Of a DNA stretch of 33,834 nt, positions 17,652-26,401 are shown piece after piece. The notes beneath the pieces are model-generated. The model was not told the DNA's origin. It did not search any database and saw nothing but the letters and a program-made list of their open reading frames with translations. Location: positions 1-33,834 of the forward strand of contig JAAWKU010000024.1 in the NCBI GenBank assembly GCA_022797535.1, written 5' to 3'. The translations under genes were made by a program, and so were the position numbers. Every line of letters begins with the position of its first letter. The first letter of the stretch is position 1. The stretch comes from Lachnospiraceae bacterium. Its GTDB lineage: Bacteria > Bacillota > Clostridia > Lachnospirales > Lachnospiraceae.

Positions 17652-18283
17652 TGAAAGAATTATTTTCTAAGGACAAATGGAAATATGCATTTTATACTGT
17701 GAGCCATCCCATGGATGCTTATTATGAGATCCGGCACAGGGAGAGAGGCAGCGTAGCCATCGCCCTTCTCCTGGTGATCCTGTTTTCCTTCACCTTTTCC
17801 ATCAACCGAATGGCAGCCAGCTTCATTGTCAACGATGTGGACCCGCTGACGGTGAATGCACTGCCGGAACTAATCTCCGTATTTCTGCTGTATGGGCTGT
17901 TCTGTGTGGGCAACTGGTCCATTACCTGCCTGATGAGCGGAGAAGGAAGACTTAAGGATACGGCTATCGCCATTGGCTATGCGCTGATTCCCATGATCGT
18001 CTGCTTCAATATAGGAACGGTTTTCAGCCAGTTTGTGACGGAGGATGAAGGGGCGTTTTACACCATCATCATTGGCCTGGGCATTGCCTATGGGGTGATT
18101 ATGGCACTGATGGGCATTATGCAGATTCACAACTATACTCTGGGTAAAACCCTGATTACCATATTCCTGACCTTTGTCGCAATGCTCATCATCATATTCC
18201 TCGCGCTATTGCTGTTTGATTTGCTGAACCAGTTGTACAACTTCGTCTACAGCATTTACCAGGAACTGATATTCAGAGTGTAG
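17651..18283 (+). CDS. YIP1-like polytopic membrane protein
   Basis: A 210-residue membrane protein with five probable helices. It begins with a short cytoplasmic segment containing YTVSHPMDAYYEIRHRERGS, typical of bacterial YIP1-family proteins; the helices and YALIPMIVCFNIG also fit. The function of bacterial YIP1 proteins is not established. I chose the ATG at 17651, which overlaps the preceding TGA by one base, with GGAGG about 8 bases upstream; a TTG one codon earlier is also possible. It is followed 12 bp later by the DUF5696 gene. The consistent tight packing with the NHL and DUF5696 genes suggests a membrane complex. Confidence 0.78.
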   Translation: MKELFSKDKWKYAFYTVSHPMDAYYEIRHRERGSVAIALLLVILFSFTFSINRMAASFIVNDVDPLTVNALPELISVFLLYGLFCVGNWSITCLMSGEGRLKDTAIAIGYALIPMIVCFNIGTVFSQFVTEDEGAFYTIIIGLGIAYGVIMALMGIMQIHNYTLGKTLITIFLTFVAMLIIIFLALLLFDLLNQLYNFVYSIYQELIFRV

Positions 18284-18295
18284 GAGGGGGAAGAG

Positions 18296-20872
18296 ATGCA
18301 GACAAGTAAAAAGATATTAATTGGCATTGTGAGCATTGCCGCGGCGGTTTTTGTGGCCTACATTGCCCACTGGCTGATCCGCTATCACTTCTACAACAGC
18401 TATCGGGACGATCTGTCCTCCTACGGATATGAGGAAGGGCATGAGTTTCAGCCCGCAGGGGAGGGTGGCGATGTGGCGGGCATGGAACTGGCGGCCGAGA
18501 ATGAGACCTTGAAGCTCTATGCCAATGTCTCCACCGGGGAAGTGGCGGTGGTGGATAAGCGCAACGGGCAGATTACCTATTCCAATCCGGTGAACGCCGA
18601 TCAGGACGCCATTGCCAACAAGGCGCACAAGAACTATCTGAAGTCCCAGCTGATCATTGATTATTTCAATACCGGCAGAACCATGGGTACCTTCGATTCC
18701 TTCAGCTATTGCACGGACAGAGGCCAGCTGGAGGTGGAAGGGATAGAGAACGGGATCCGCTTCTGGTATACCATCGGTGATCTGAGCGCCGCCACCGGCA
18801 TCGTGCCCCAGTACATAAGCGCCGCCACATTGGAGCGGGTGCTTGCCGCTCTGGACGATGAGGGAAGGAAATATGTGCAGACCAAATACAGGGAAAGTTC
18901 TGTGGCGGATGACTACTACGAACTGCTGGAAGCCGCAGCAAAGGGCGCGTCCCAGATCCGTAAGCTGAACCGGTATTTTGAGGAGGCGGGTTTTACGGAG
19001 GAGGAATATATGGCGGAAATGATGGGCTCCGGCGTGGAAGGCGTGGTTCCCATTTCCTTTGAGATTCCTCTGGAGTACCGTCTCAACGGCGACGCGGTGG
19101 ATGTATCCATCCCCATGAACCATGTGGTGGAAAATGGCGGGGGGACGCTCTTCCGAATCCAGATGCTCCGATATTTCGGCACTGCGGGGGTGGACGAGAG
19201 CGGCTATATGCTGGTTCCCAACGGCTCAGGCTCTCTGATCAACTTCAACAACGGTAAGTCTGCGGCAACTCAGTATTCCGAATACGTATACGGCATTGAT
19301 CCGCTGGCGGCAGAGTACACGGTGCGGGAGAATACAGAGAATGCAAAGATGGCCCTGTTCGGCATTTTCCGAGAGGAAAGCGCGATCTTTGCCACCATTG
19401 AGGACGGAGCGAGTTTCGCTTACCTGACGGCCTATGTGTCAGGTAAGATCAATGAATACAACTTTGTGTATCCCACCTTTGTGGTAAGGGGAAACGACAG
19501 GCTTTCCATGTTCGGAACCACAGGCAACGAGGCGGAGATTCCTGTAATAGAGCCCAATTACTATGACGCCAATATCACGGTAAAATATACCATGCTTCCT
19601 CAGGAGAAAGCGACTTACGCGCAGGCGGCCAATTATTACCGGGAAAGGCTGGTCTCCGAGGGAAAGCTGACGGCGGACACGGACGGGGATGAGAATCTGA
19701 AGTTCTACTATGATGTGCTGGGCGGGGTTACCATGACCAAGTTCTTCCTGGGAACCCAGTACAACGGCATGTATACCATGACGGATTTTGATCAGGCAGC
19801 GGAGATCTATGAGGATCTGAAGCAAAGCGGCATCACCAGTCAGGTGATGAACTTCCAGGGTTGGATGAATCATGGCTATCATCACGACGTGGTGGATCAG
19901 ATCAAGATACCGGGGGCTCTGGGCGGCAAGTCGGGATTGGAGGAACTGAACAGGCTTTTGGCGGCGGACGGCAATACCCTGTACGGGGATGTGGCTTTCC
20001 AGGAAGTGAGCTATGTGAGCAGGCGCTATTCCTACGGCAACGAGTCCTCCCGGTATTATGGAGCGGGCTATGTGGCGGAGCTGGGCCTGGTGCATCCAGC
20101 CACTCTGCGCAGGACTTCCGGACTGGGCTATGCCGAAAACCATTATTTCCTTATCTCCCCCAAGTTCCTGGTGCGCTATGTAGACGCGTTCACCAAAAAG
20201 ATCGAAAAGATAGACCTGGGAGGTATCTCTCTGCGGGATCTGGGGAGTGAACTGCACTCTGACAAGAAGAGAACCAATATCATTGACAGGGAGGCAGCGC
20301 TGGATGTGGTGCTGGCCAGCCTGGGACAGATCCGGGAAACCGGCAGAGATCTGTTGATCAATGCGGGCAATGATTATTCCTTTGCCTATGCGGATGATAT
20401 GATCAATGTGCCTCTGTCCGCCAATGATTATTACATTGTGGACAGTACGGTTCCTTTTTACGAAATGCTGATTCACGGCTATATTGACTATGCGGGAGGC
20501 AATATCAATTTGAGCGATACCTATGACAGGTCTGACATAGTCCTGAATCTGGTGGAGTACGGCGCGTCGCCCCATTTCATGTTTACCTGCCGGAGTGCCA
20601 GCGACATGAAGAATACGGGGCTGAACCGGTATTACGCCACTACATATGAGAATTGGAAAGAGGATGCCGTGGCTATTTACACAGATGTGAACAATGCTCT
20701 GAAACATGTGAGCAGGGCGGCGATCATTGATCACCAGGTGCTGGAGGGCGGCGTCAAGGCGGTGACTTACAGCAACGGCGTGATTATCTATATCAACGAG
20801 GGCCAGACGGATCAGAAGGTGGGCGGCGTAACAGTGCCGGCCAGAAGCTATGAGATAGGGGGGGTGGAGTAA
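18296..20872 (+). CDS. DUF5696-type membrane-anchored protein, glycosidase-like
   Basis: An 858-residue protein with one N-terminal membrane helix (about residues 6-28) and no lipobox, so the bulk is outside the cell. It matches my memory of the DUF5696 family, found beside YesL, YIP1 and NHL genes in sugar-import loci. The first ~430 residues are beta-rich (ETLKLYANVSTGEVAVVDKR). From about 470 there is a barrel-like alternation: MNFQGWMNHGYHH, TLYGDVAFQEVSY, and ISLRDLGSELHSDKK with Asp648 and Glu652. The end (VTYSNGVIIYINEG, then VPARSYEIGG) looks like the C-terminal sandwich of glycoside hydrolases. A hydrolase or glycan-binding role is inferred. Its stop overlaps the next start (TAATG). 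Confidence 0.8.
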   Translation: MQTSKKILIGIVSIAAAVFVAYIAHWLIRYHFYNSYRDDLSSYGYEEGHEFQPAGEGGDVAGMELAAENETLKLYANVSTGEVAVVDKRNGQITYSNPVNADQDAIANKAHKNYLKSQLIIDYFNTGRTMGTFDSFSYCTDRGQLEVEGIENGIRFWYTIGDLSAATGIVPQYISAATLERVLAALDDEGRKYVQTKYRESSVADDYYELLEAAAKGASQIRKLNRYFEEAGFTEEEYMAEMMGSGVEGVVPISFEIPLEYRLNGDAVDVSIPMNHVVENGGGTLFRIQMLRYFGTAGVDESGYMLVPNGSGSLINFNNGKSAATQYSEYVYGIDPLAAEYTVRENTENAKMALFGIFREESAIFATIEDGASFAYLTAYVSGKINEYNFVYPTFVVRGNDRLSMFGTTGNEAEIPVIEPNYYDANITVKYTMLPQEKATYAQAANYYRERLVSEGKLTADTDGDENLKFYYDVLGGVTMTKFFLGTQYNGMYTMTDFDQAAEIYEDLKQSGITSQVMNFQGWMNHGYHHDVVDQIKIPGALGGKSGLEELNRLLAADGNTLYGDVAFQEVSYVSRRYSYGNESSRYYGAGYVAELGLVHPATLRRTSGLGYAENHYFLISPKFLVRYVDAFTKKIEKIDLGGISLRDLGSELHSDKKRTNIIDREAALDVVLASLGQIRETGRDLLINAGNDYSFAYADDMINVPLSANDYYIVDSTVPFYEMLIHGYIDYAGGNINLSDTYDRSDIVLNLVEYGASPHFMFTCRSASDMKNTGLNRYYATTYENWKEDAVAIYTDVNNALKHVSRAAIIDHQVLEGGVKAVTYSNGVIIYINEGQTDQKVGGVTVPARSYEIGGVE

Positions 20873-21804
20873 TGGAAGTGACAAAGACAAGACAACGGAA
20901 AAAGCGCTCTCTATCCCAAAGGCAGGCACTGAAAGGATTTCTCTTTATCACGCCCTGGCTGATTGGATTTCTATGGTTTTACGCCCGCAGCCTGTTTATG
21001 ACTTTGCAGTTCTCTTTTTCGAAGATGATTGTGAACCCGGGCGGCGGCTATACGCTGGACTTTGTATGGCTGGATAACTTTATCTATGCGTTCCGGGCCC
21101 ATACCACCTACAAGCAGATTCTCACCACTTCCATTGGCAACATGCTGGTGGATGTGCCGTTGATTACCTTTTTCAGTCTGTTCATGGCCATGCTGCTGAA
21201 CCGTAAGTTTAAGGGGCGCACCCTGGTAAGGGCGATCTTCTTTCTTCCCGTGATCCTGAACGCCGATGCCATTGTAGATGCCATCAGCCTGTCCCGGGTG
21301 ATGATGAGCGGCGGTATCTCCAGTGCCAGCGCCGAGATGGCGGCCTCTGCCAGCAGCGGCATGAGCGTGGAGTACTATATCCAGATGTTTAGTTCCCTGG
21401 GCCTTCCGGATGTATTGATCGAATATGTTTCCGGGGCGGTAAGCCGCATCAGTGACATTATCAACGCTTCCGGCGTACAAATTATTATTTTTATTGCGGC
21501 CCTGCAGTCCATACCCGGTTCCATGTATGAAGTTGCCAAGATTGAGGGCGCAACCGCCTATGAGACTTTCTGGAAAGTGACTTTCCCCATGGTGATGCCC
21601 CATATCATCACCAATATCGTCTATACCGTGGTGGACAGTTTCGCCAAGTCCGATGTTATCGAACTGGCCTATGACACGGCTTTTGGGCCCCAGATGAATT
21701 ACGGATTAAGTTCGGTATTCAGCCTGGTGTCCACCATCATCACCTGTCTGATTCTGGTAATTGTCTGTGGATTGATACAGAAGCGGACGTTCTACTATAA
21801 TTAA
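20872..21804 (+). CDS. sugar ABC transporter permease (MalF/LplB-like), importer 2
   Basis: A 310-residue CUT1-type permease with a basic N-terminus and six membrane helices. The EAA loop is YEVAKIEGATAYETFWKVTF at about residue 221. It overlaps the DUF5696 stop by one base, so translation is coupled. Compared with the permease at 14312 it is clearly a different paralogue: it has a longer periplasmic loop with a Ser/Ala-rich stretch (SGGISSASAEMAASASSG). It is followed 15 bp later by its partner. The likely binding protein is the lipoprotein at 24895. Confidence 0.92.
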   Translation: MEVTKTRQRKKRSLSQRQALKGFLFITPWLIGFLWFYARSLFMTLQFSFSKMIVNPGGGYTLDFVWLDNFIYAFRAHTTYKQILTTSIGNMLVDVPLITFFSLFMAMLLNRKFKGRTLVRAIFFLPVILNADAIVDAISLSRVMMSGGISSASAEMAASASSGMSVEYYIQMFSSLGLPDVLIEYVSGAVSRISDIINASGVQIIIFIAALQSIPGSMYEVAKIEGATAYETFWKVTFPMVMPHIITNIVYTVVDSFAKSDVIELAYDTAFGPQMNYGLSSVFSLVSTIITCLILVIVCGLIQKRTFYYN

Positions 21805-21819
21805 GAAAGGAGAAAAAAG

Positions 21820-22830
21820 ATGGATAAGCAGAAAACATTACCTTCTATAAACCGTATTAAGGCGGGCATCCAGTCCATGAGAGACGACACGCAGTTTGCC
21901 AATGACAGGCTGCGCTGGGCCGCCAATGTCAAGAGTTTTGTGCTGATAATATTTAGACTTGCAATTATTCTTGGCATCTGTTATGTTATTCTGGGTCCGG
22001 TTATCGGCATTATCAGCAGTTCTTTTTTCTCTGATGCCGACAGTTATAACCCCATGGTATATCTGATTCCCCAGGAACCCACGCTGGCACGTTATAAGCT
22101 GGCCTCCCAGTACCTGATCTACTGGAAGACCATGGGCAGTTCCCTGCTGTACTCCGCAACGCTGATGCTGCTGCAGGTGATTATGTGCTCCATGGTGGGA
22201 TATGGATTTGCCAGATTTAACTTTCCCTTCAAGAATGTGCTGTTTGCCTGTGTGGTAGTGATGATCGTTATTCCTGCCAACACGGTTATGCTGCCGCTGT
22301 ACACCACTTTTACCAGATTTGATGTGTTCGGCATTATCAAAGCCGTGACGGGATCGCCTCTGAACCTGATGTCCACGCCGGCGCCCATGTATATTATGAC
22401 GGTGTTTTGCTGTGGCCTGCGTTCCGGTCTGTATATTTACATTTTCAACCAGTTTTTCCGGGGGCTTCCCAAGGAGATAGAAGAGGCGGCTTTTGTGGAT
22501 GGAGCGGGTACGCTGTACACTTATTTCCGTATCATGCTGGTTAATGCGCTGCCCTCTGTGGTGACGGTGGCGATTTTCTCCATGGTGTGGCAGTATAATG
22601 ATACTTTTTACGCGAACCTGTTCCTGATTGACGAGAAAATCATTATCAGTAAGCGGATCTCCACCATCACGGGTTCCATCTCCAATGTGGAGAAGATCAT
22701 GGATCCCAATATTTTGGAACTGTATATGGATGCCGGCATCGTGTTGGTGATGCTTCCCATCATCATTATCTATGTGGCATTACAGAAGCAGTTTATTGAA
22801 GGCGTGGAAAGAAGCGGTATCGTCGGTTGA
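21820..22830 (+). CDS. sugar ABC transporter permease (MalG-like), importer 2
   Basis: A 336-residue partner permease with a longer cytoplasmic N-terminus (about 45 residues) and six helices. The EAA loop is IEEAAFVDGAGTLYTYFRIM at about residue 223. AAAGGAG lies upstream of the ATG. It completes importer 2 with the gene at 20872. Again no ATPase gene is adjacent. The C-terminus (QKQFIEGVERSGIVG) is the standard ending of CUT1 permeases, so the gene is intact. Confidence 0.93.
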   Translation: MDKQKTLPSINRIKAGIQSMRDDTQFANDRLRWAANVKSFVLIIFRLAIILGICYVILGPVIGIISSSFFSDADSYNPMVYLIPQEPTLARYKLASQYLIYWKTMGSSLLYSATLMLLQVIMCSMVGYGFARFNFPFKNVLFACVVVMIVIPANTVMLPLYTTFTRFDVFGIIKAVTGSPLNLMSTPAPMYIMTVFCCGLRSGLYIYIFNQFFRGLPKEIEEAAFVDGAGTLYTYFRIMLVNALPSVVTVAIFSMVWQYNDTFYANLFLIDEKIIISKRISTITGSISNVEKIMDPNILELYMDAGIVLVMLPIIIIYVALQKQFIEGVERSGIVG

Positions 22831-22889
22831 CGGCGAGAGGCTTTTCCAAATATAGTTTTTCAACTAATACATAAAGGAGGATGAAAAAG

Positions 22890-24797
22890 TTGAAGGCAAA
22901 AAAAGTTTTAGCTCTATGCGTAGCTGCCGCCATGACCATGAGTCTGGCTGCATGTGGCAACGAAGATGCCGGCAGCGGCAATGTTTCACAGGGCACTGTG
23001 GAGCAGAGTCCTGAGAGTACGACGGAGAGCGCCCAGGAGGAATCTCCCGCATCGTCGGAAGCCCCTGCGGATGCCGCTCCGGAGGCAGGACCGGCCAGCA
23101 TTGACTTTGAGGACGGCCTGTTCGGATTTGTAGGCGATAATACCACAGTGGCAGGGGGCCTGGGCAATGCGGGCGGTTACAGCGTGGTAGACTACAGCGG
23201 TTCCAAGGCGCTGGAAGTGGCGCCTAACGGCGCCAAGGGCGTAGGAGTGGGATTCCAGATCGACGCGCTTCTGGGAGATAAGGCTGCCCAGGTTAAAACC
23301 GTGGAGGCGAGTTTGGGCGTGAGCAGTTCCGACGGTAAGTTCTACGCATGTTCCGGTAAGCTGTACGGCCTGTACGCCGGTGAGAAGGATGGCGACGCCT
23401 GGTCCATTTACCTGGAGACAGCCAACCCCAAGACGGTTACCTATGAGGTTCCCGAGGGCAGAAGTTTCGGAGCGGGAGACAATCTGGTGATATCCCTGGA
23501 GACAGACAATGCTTCTTCCGAAGCCGGCTGGCAGACTCTGTATATTGACAATGTGACCTTCAAGGATGCCGACGGCAATGTGATTCAGGCGGACACCTCC
23601 GCAGAATACGCAGTGGTTGAGACCGGTCTGGATCCCAATCTGATGGTCCTGAAGGATGTGGTGGAGCTGGAGGGCTTTATTGGCAGCGGAGCAGGCTGGT
23701 CCCAGGCAGGCTTCAATCCCCTGACTGACGAGCAGAAGGCCTTTATCACAGAGAATCTGGTGCCTGGCTCCGTAATCGAGATCGAGTATTCGTCCGATTC
23801 TCCCATCTGGCTGGTATCCGATGGACAGACCGGCTGGCAGAGGGCAGTGGATGAGAGCACATTTGCAGTGTGCGGTTATGTGGCGGCAAACGGCGGCAAA
23901 GTCCAGTATACTTACGAGCAGCTGGCCTCCTTCTGGGGAGAGGGATTTGAGCAGAATATGACCTTCCTGCAGGGTGAGTCTTCTGCGGACTTTGAGATTT
24001 TCTCCGTCAAGATCGGTGTTGACAGCGGTTTTGCGGCGCTGGGGAACGCTGTGGAACTGGAAGGTTTTGCATGCAGCGGTGGAGGCTGGTCTCAGGCAGG
24101 CTTCAATCCCATGACAGATGAGCAGAAGGCTTTTATTACGGAAAACCTGGTGCCCGGCTCTATTATTGAGATTGAGTATTCGTCCGATTCTCCCATCTGG
24201 CTGGTATCCGATGGACAGACCGGCTGGCAGAGAGCGGTGGATGAGAGTACCTATGAAGTCTGCGGCGCTGTGGCGGACAGCAAGGTACAGTATACATATG
24301 AACAGCTGGCTTCCTTCTGGGGAGAGGGATTCGAGCAGAATATGACCTTCCTGCAGGGTGAGTCTTCCGCCGACTTTGAGATCTTCTCCGTGAAGATCGG
24401 AAGCGCGGTACAGCAGGCCTGTGATGTGGTGGAACTGGAAGGCTTTGTATGCAGCGGTGCAGGCTGGTCTCAGGGCGGCCCCAATCCCCTGAGTGAGGAG
24501 CAGGCGGCGCTGATTGCGGAGAAGCTGGTGCCTGGTTCCGTTGTCAACATTGAGTATGTGGCGGATACCCCGATCTGGCTGGTGTCCGATGGCAAGACTG
24601 GCTGGCAGAGAGCAGTGGATGAGAGCACATACGAAGTCTGCGGCGCTGTGTACAAGGACGGAGGAGCCGTACAGTACACCTATGAGCAGCTGGCCTCTTT
24701 CTGGGGAGAGGGATTCGAGAAGAACATGACCTTCCTGCAGGGGGAGTCCTCTTCTGACTATGAGATTTACAGTGTGAAAATCGGCCAGACCAACTAA
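22890..24797 (+). CDS. surface lipoprotein with mannan-CBM-like domain and three ~120-aa tandem repeats
   Basis: About 635 residues with lipobox LAAC (Cys22 from this start) and an acidic Ser/Ala/Glu linker to about 70. A beta-sandwich-like domain at about 70-245 (IDFEDGLFGF to LYIDNVTFKDADG) resembles CBM23/27-type mannan-binding modules. Three repeats follow at about 257-376, 387-504 and 513-632. Each has GWSQ, a Pro-Asn-Pro-type turn, IWLVSDG, TGWQRAVDES, YTYEQLASFWGEGF and NMTFLQGES. No catalytic domain is visible, so it probably captures glycan at the surface. AGGAGG directly abuts the ATG at 22881, so I favour the in-frame TTG at 22890, nine bases after the site; it gives a classic MKAKK lipoprotein start. 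Confidence 0.85.
   Translation: MKAKKVLALCVAAAMTMSLAACGNEDAGSGNVSQGTVEQSPESTTESAQEESPASSEAPADAAPEAGPASIDFEDGLFGFVGDNTTVAGGLGNAGGYSVVDYSGSKALEVAPNGAKGVGVGFQIDALLGDKAAQVKTVEASLGVSSSDGKFYACSGKLYGLYAGEKDGDAWSIYLETANPKTVTYEVPEGRSFGAGDNLVISLETDNASSEAGWQTLYIDNVTFKDADGNVIQADTSAEYAVVETGLDPNLMVLKDVVELEGFIGSGAGWSQAGFNPLTDEQKAFITENLVPGSVIEIEYSSDSPIWLVSDGQTGWQRAVDESTFAVCGYVAANGGKVQYTYEQLASFWGEGFEQNMTFLQGESSADFEIFSVKIGVDSGFAALGNAVELEGFACSGGGWSQAGFNPMTDEQKAFITENLVPGSIIEIEYSSDSPIWLVSDGQTGWQRAVDESTYEVCGAVADSKVQYTYEQLASFWGEGFEQNMTFLQGESSADFEIFSVKIGSAVQQACDVVELEGFVCSGAGWSQGGPNPLSEEQAALIAEKLVPGSVVNIEYVADTPIWLVSDGKTGWQRAVDESTYEVCGAVYKDGGAVQYTYEQLASFWGEGFEKNMTFLQGESSSDYEIYSVKIGQTN
23658..24017 (+). repeat. internal repeat 1 of the surface lipoprotein
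   Basis: First of three in-frame repeats of about 120 codons. Its 59-base stretch 23784-23842 is identical to 24174-24232 in repeat 2. Confidence 0.9.
24048..24401 (+). repeat. internal repeat 2 of the surface lipoprotein
   Basis: Second repeat, 118 codons, offset 390 bases from repeat 1 and nearly identical to it in protein. The AANGG-type loop of repeat 1 is shortened here. Confidence 0.9.
24426..24785 (+). repeat. internal repeat 3 of the surface lipoprotein
   Basis: Third repeat, 120 codons, the most diverged, with SQGGPNPLSEEQAALIAEKL where repeats 1 and 2 have SQAGFNP and TDEQKAFITENL. The aromatic positions are retained. Confidence 0.88.
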
Positions 24798-24814
24798 TGG
24801 ATCCATGAGAAACC

Positions 24815-24838
24815 TCCGGGGGCGGAATCGTCCCCGGA
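24815..24838 (+). other. intercistronic GC-rich hairpin before the solute-binding lipoprotein gene
   Basis: A 10-bp stem with one G.U pair (24815-24824 with 24829-24838) closes a GAAT tetraloop. No T-run follows, so it is more likely an RNA processing or stability element than a terminator. Confidence 0.6.
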
Positions 24839-24894
24839 CTCGGTGAATCATAAAACAGCATATTGCGGAACAATAAAATAATAGGAGGAGAAAA

Positions 24895-26352
24895 ATGAAG
24901 AATGTAACAAAGAAATTACTTTCTCTGGGGCTTTGCACAGCCATGGTCGCCGGCATGACGGCCTGCGGTAACGATGGCGGTAATGCTCCGGCAAGCGGCA
25001 ATGGCGAAAGCGGCAGTACGGTGGAGAGCAGCAATGCCGGTGAGCAGAGCAGCGGCGCCCAGGATTCCGGCAACAGCGGAAACACCCTGTACAATGAGGG
25101 TGAGACCAGAACCATCCGGGTAGGCACCTGGTACGACCATTACTATGACAGCACCCACAAGGATATCTACGAAAATCCCGCCGTATCCGACGAGGAGCAG
25201 GCCCAGGCCCAGTTCGATGTGGTGAAAGAGATTGAGGAGAAATACAACGTTAAGATTGAATTCGTCAATCTGACATGGGATGGTATTCAGGAATCCATCA
25301 ATACTTCCATCCTGGCGGGAACGCCCGACTGCGATATTTATGAAGGCGATATGACCTTCCTGATTCCCGCGGCGCTGAACGGTTTTGTGACCAATCTGGC
25401 GGATGTGATTCCTGCGGACAATGATATATTCAATGAACAGATGATCTTCAGCCCGACGGACATCGGCAATGGCGACGGCGTGTATATCTTTAAGTCCAAC
25501 AGCGGCGAGTCACAGTACTATAATACCTATCCGCTTGCCTTCAACGCGCAGATGCTTGAGGACGCGGGCCTGCAGAATCCCAATGAACTGTATGCCAATG
25601 GTGAGTGGACCTGGGAGAAGTGGAGAGAGTATCTCATCGCCCTGACCCAGGATACCGACGGGGATGGTGTGATTGATGTATATGGTTTCGGATCCAGGAC
25701 GGATTTTCTGGTTCAGAACCTGCTGACCAGCAACGGCACCTATATTGCCCGCAATGACAAGGAAAACCTCAGCAGCAATGAGGTGGGTGAGGTGCTGGAG
25801 TTCATCTACAACATGTACAATGTAGACCGCGTGGCCCGTCCCTGGAATGCGGATGATTTCAATGACAATCAGAATGCCTACATGAAGGGCAGCGTAGCAT
25901 GCTGGATCAGCGCGGCGTGGATTTCCGACGCCAACAAGGATGTGGAACTGGGCTTTGATATTATCTGGGCACCCTGGCCCATCGGCCCTCACGGCAACGA
26001 GGAAACCAATGTGCTGAGGAACGGCGCTTCCGGCAACGCATGGATGATTCCTACAGGCGTAAAAGATCCTGAACTTGTGTTTACAGCATTCCAGGATTGG
26101 CAGAACTGGTATCACGGCGACACGGAGTGGCGTGACGGCAATATGACCTGGTGGGAAGACTGTGCCATGACAGAGGAAAACCTGGAGGTAATGGGATACT
26201 TGGGAAGCCGCGAAGGAATTGAGATCTACGGCGCGTTGGGCGACGAGCTCATCACCTGGTCCGACCTGTTGGACGGCGTGAATACTCCCGCCCAGTTCCA
26301 GGAGATCTATAAGCAGCCTATACAGGATGCTCTGGACGGCTTCTTCTACTAA
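24895..26352 (+). CDS. sugar ABC transporter solute-binding lipoprotein, importer 2
   Basis: A 485-residue lipoprotein of solute-binding family 1, lipobox MTAC with Cys24, then a Gly/Ser/Asn-rich linker to about 65. The mature fold starts TRTIRVGTWYDHYY and contains KIEFVNLTWDGIQESINTSI, SILAGTPDCDIYEGD, YNTYPLAFNAQMLEDAGLQ and GEWTWEKWREYLIAL; the many Trp and Tyr residues suit oligosaccharide stacking. GGAGGAG precedes the ATG. It lies downstream of permeases 20872 and 21820 and next to GH130, so the likely ligand is mannooligosaccharide, by analogy with mannan loci of Roseburia; this is inferred. Hairpins flank the gene on both sides. Confidence 0.92.
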   Translation: MKNVTKKLLSLGLCTAMVAGMTACGNDGGNAPASGNGESGSTVESSNAGEQSSGAQDSGNSGNTLYNEGETRTIRVGTWYDHYYDSTHKDIYENPAVSDEEQAQAQFDVVKEIEEKYNVKIEFVNLTWDGIQESINTSILAGTPDCDIYEGDMTFLIPAALNGFVTNLADVIPADNDIFNEQMIFSPTDIGNGDGVYIFKSNSGESQYYNTYPLAFNAQMLEDAGLQNPNELYANGEWTWEKWREYLIALTQDTDGDGVIDVYGFGSRTDFLVQNLLTSNGTYIARNDKENLSSNEVGEVLEFIYNMYNVDRVARPWNADDFNDNQNAYMKGSVACWISAAWISDANKDVELGFDIIWAPWPIGPHGNEETNVLRNGASGNAWMIPTGVKDPELVFTAFQDWQNWYHGDTEWRDGNMTWWEDCAMTEENLEVMGYLGSREGIEIYGALGDELITWSDLLDGVNTPAQFQEIYKQPIQDALDGFFY

Positions 26353-26377
26353 GCCGCCGCCCAAGAAAGGTATTTTG

Positions 26378-26401
26378 GTGGAGCGCCGCAAGGTGCTCCA
26401 C
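26378..26401 (+). other. intercistronic hairpin with GCAA tetraloop after the solute-binding gene
   Basis: A 10-bp stem with one G.U pair (26378-26387 with 26392-26401) closes a GCAA (GNRA) tetraloop. There is no T-run, and the GH130 gene follows, so it probably protects the 3' end of the upstream message or marks a processing site. Confidence 0.65.

Noticed and set aside
22986..25127. A 713-codon minus-strand open frame
   Set aside because: Antisense to the repeat lipoprotein and the start of the solute-binding gene. Its apparent internal repeats only mirror the real coding repeats.
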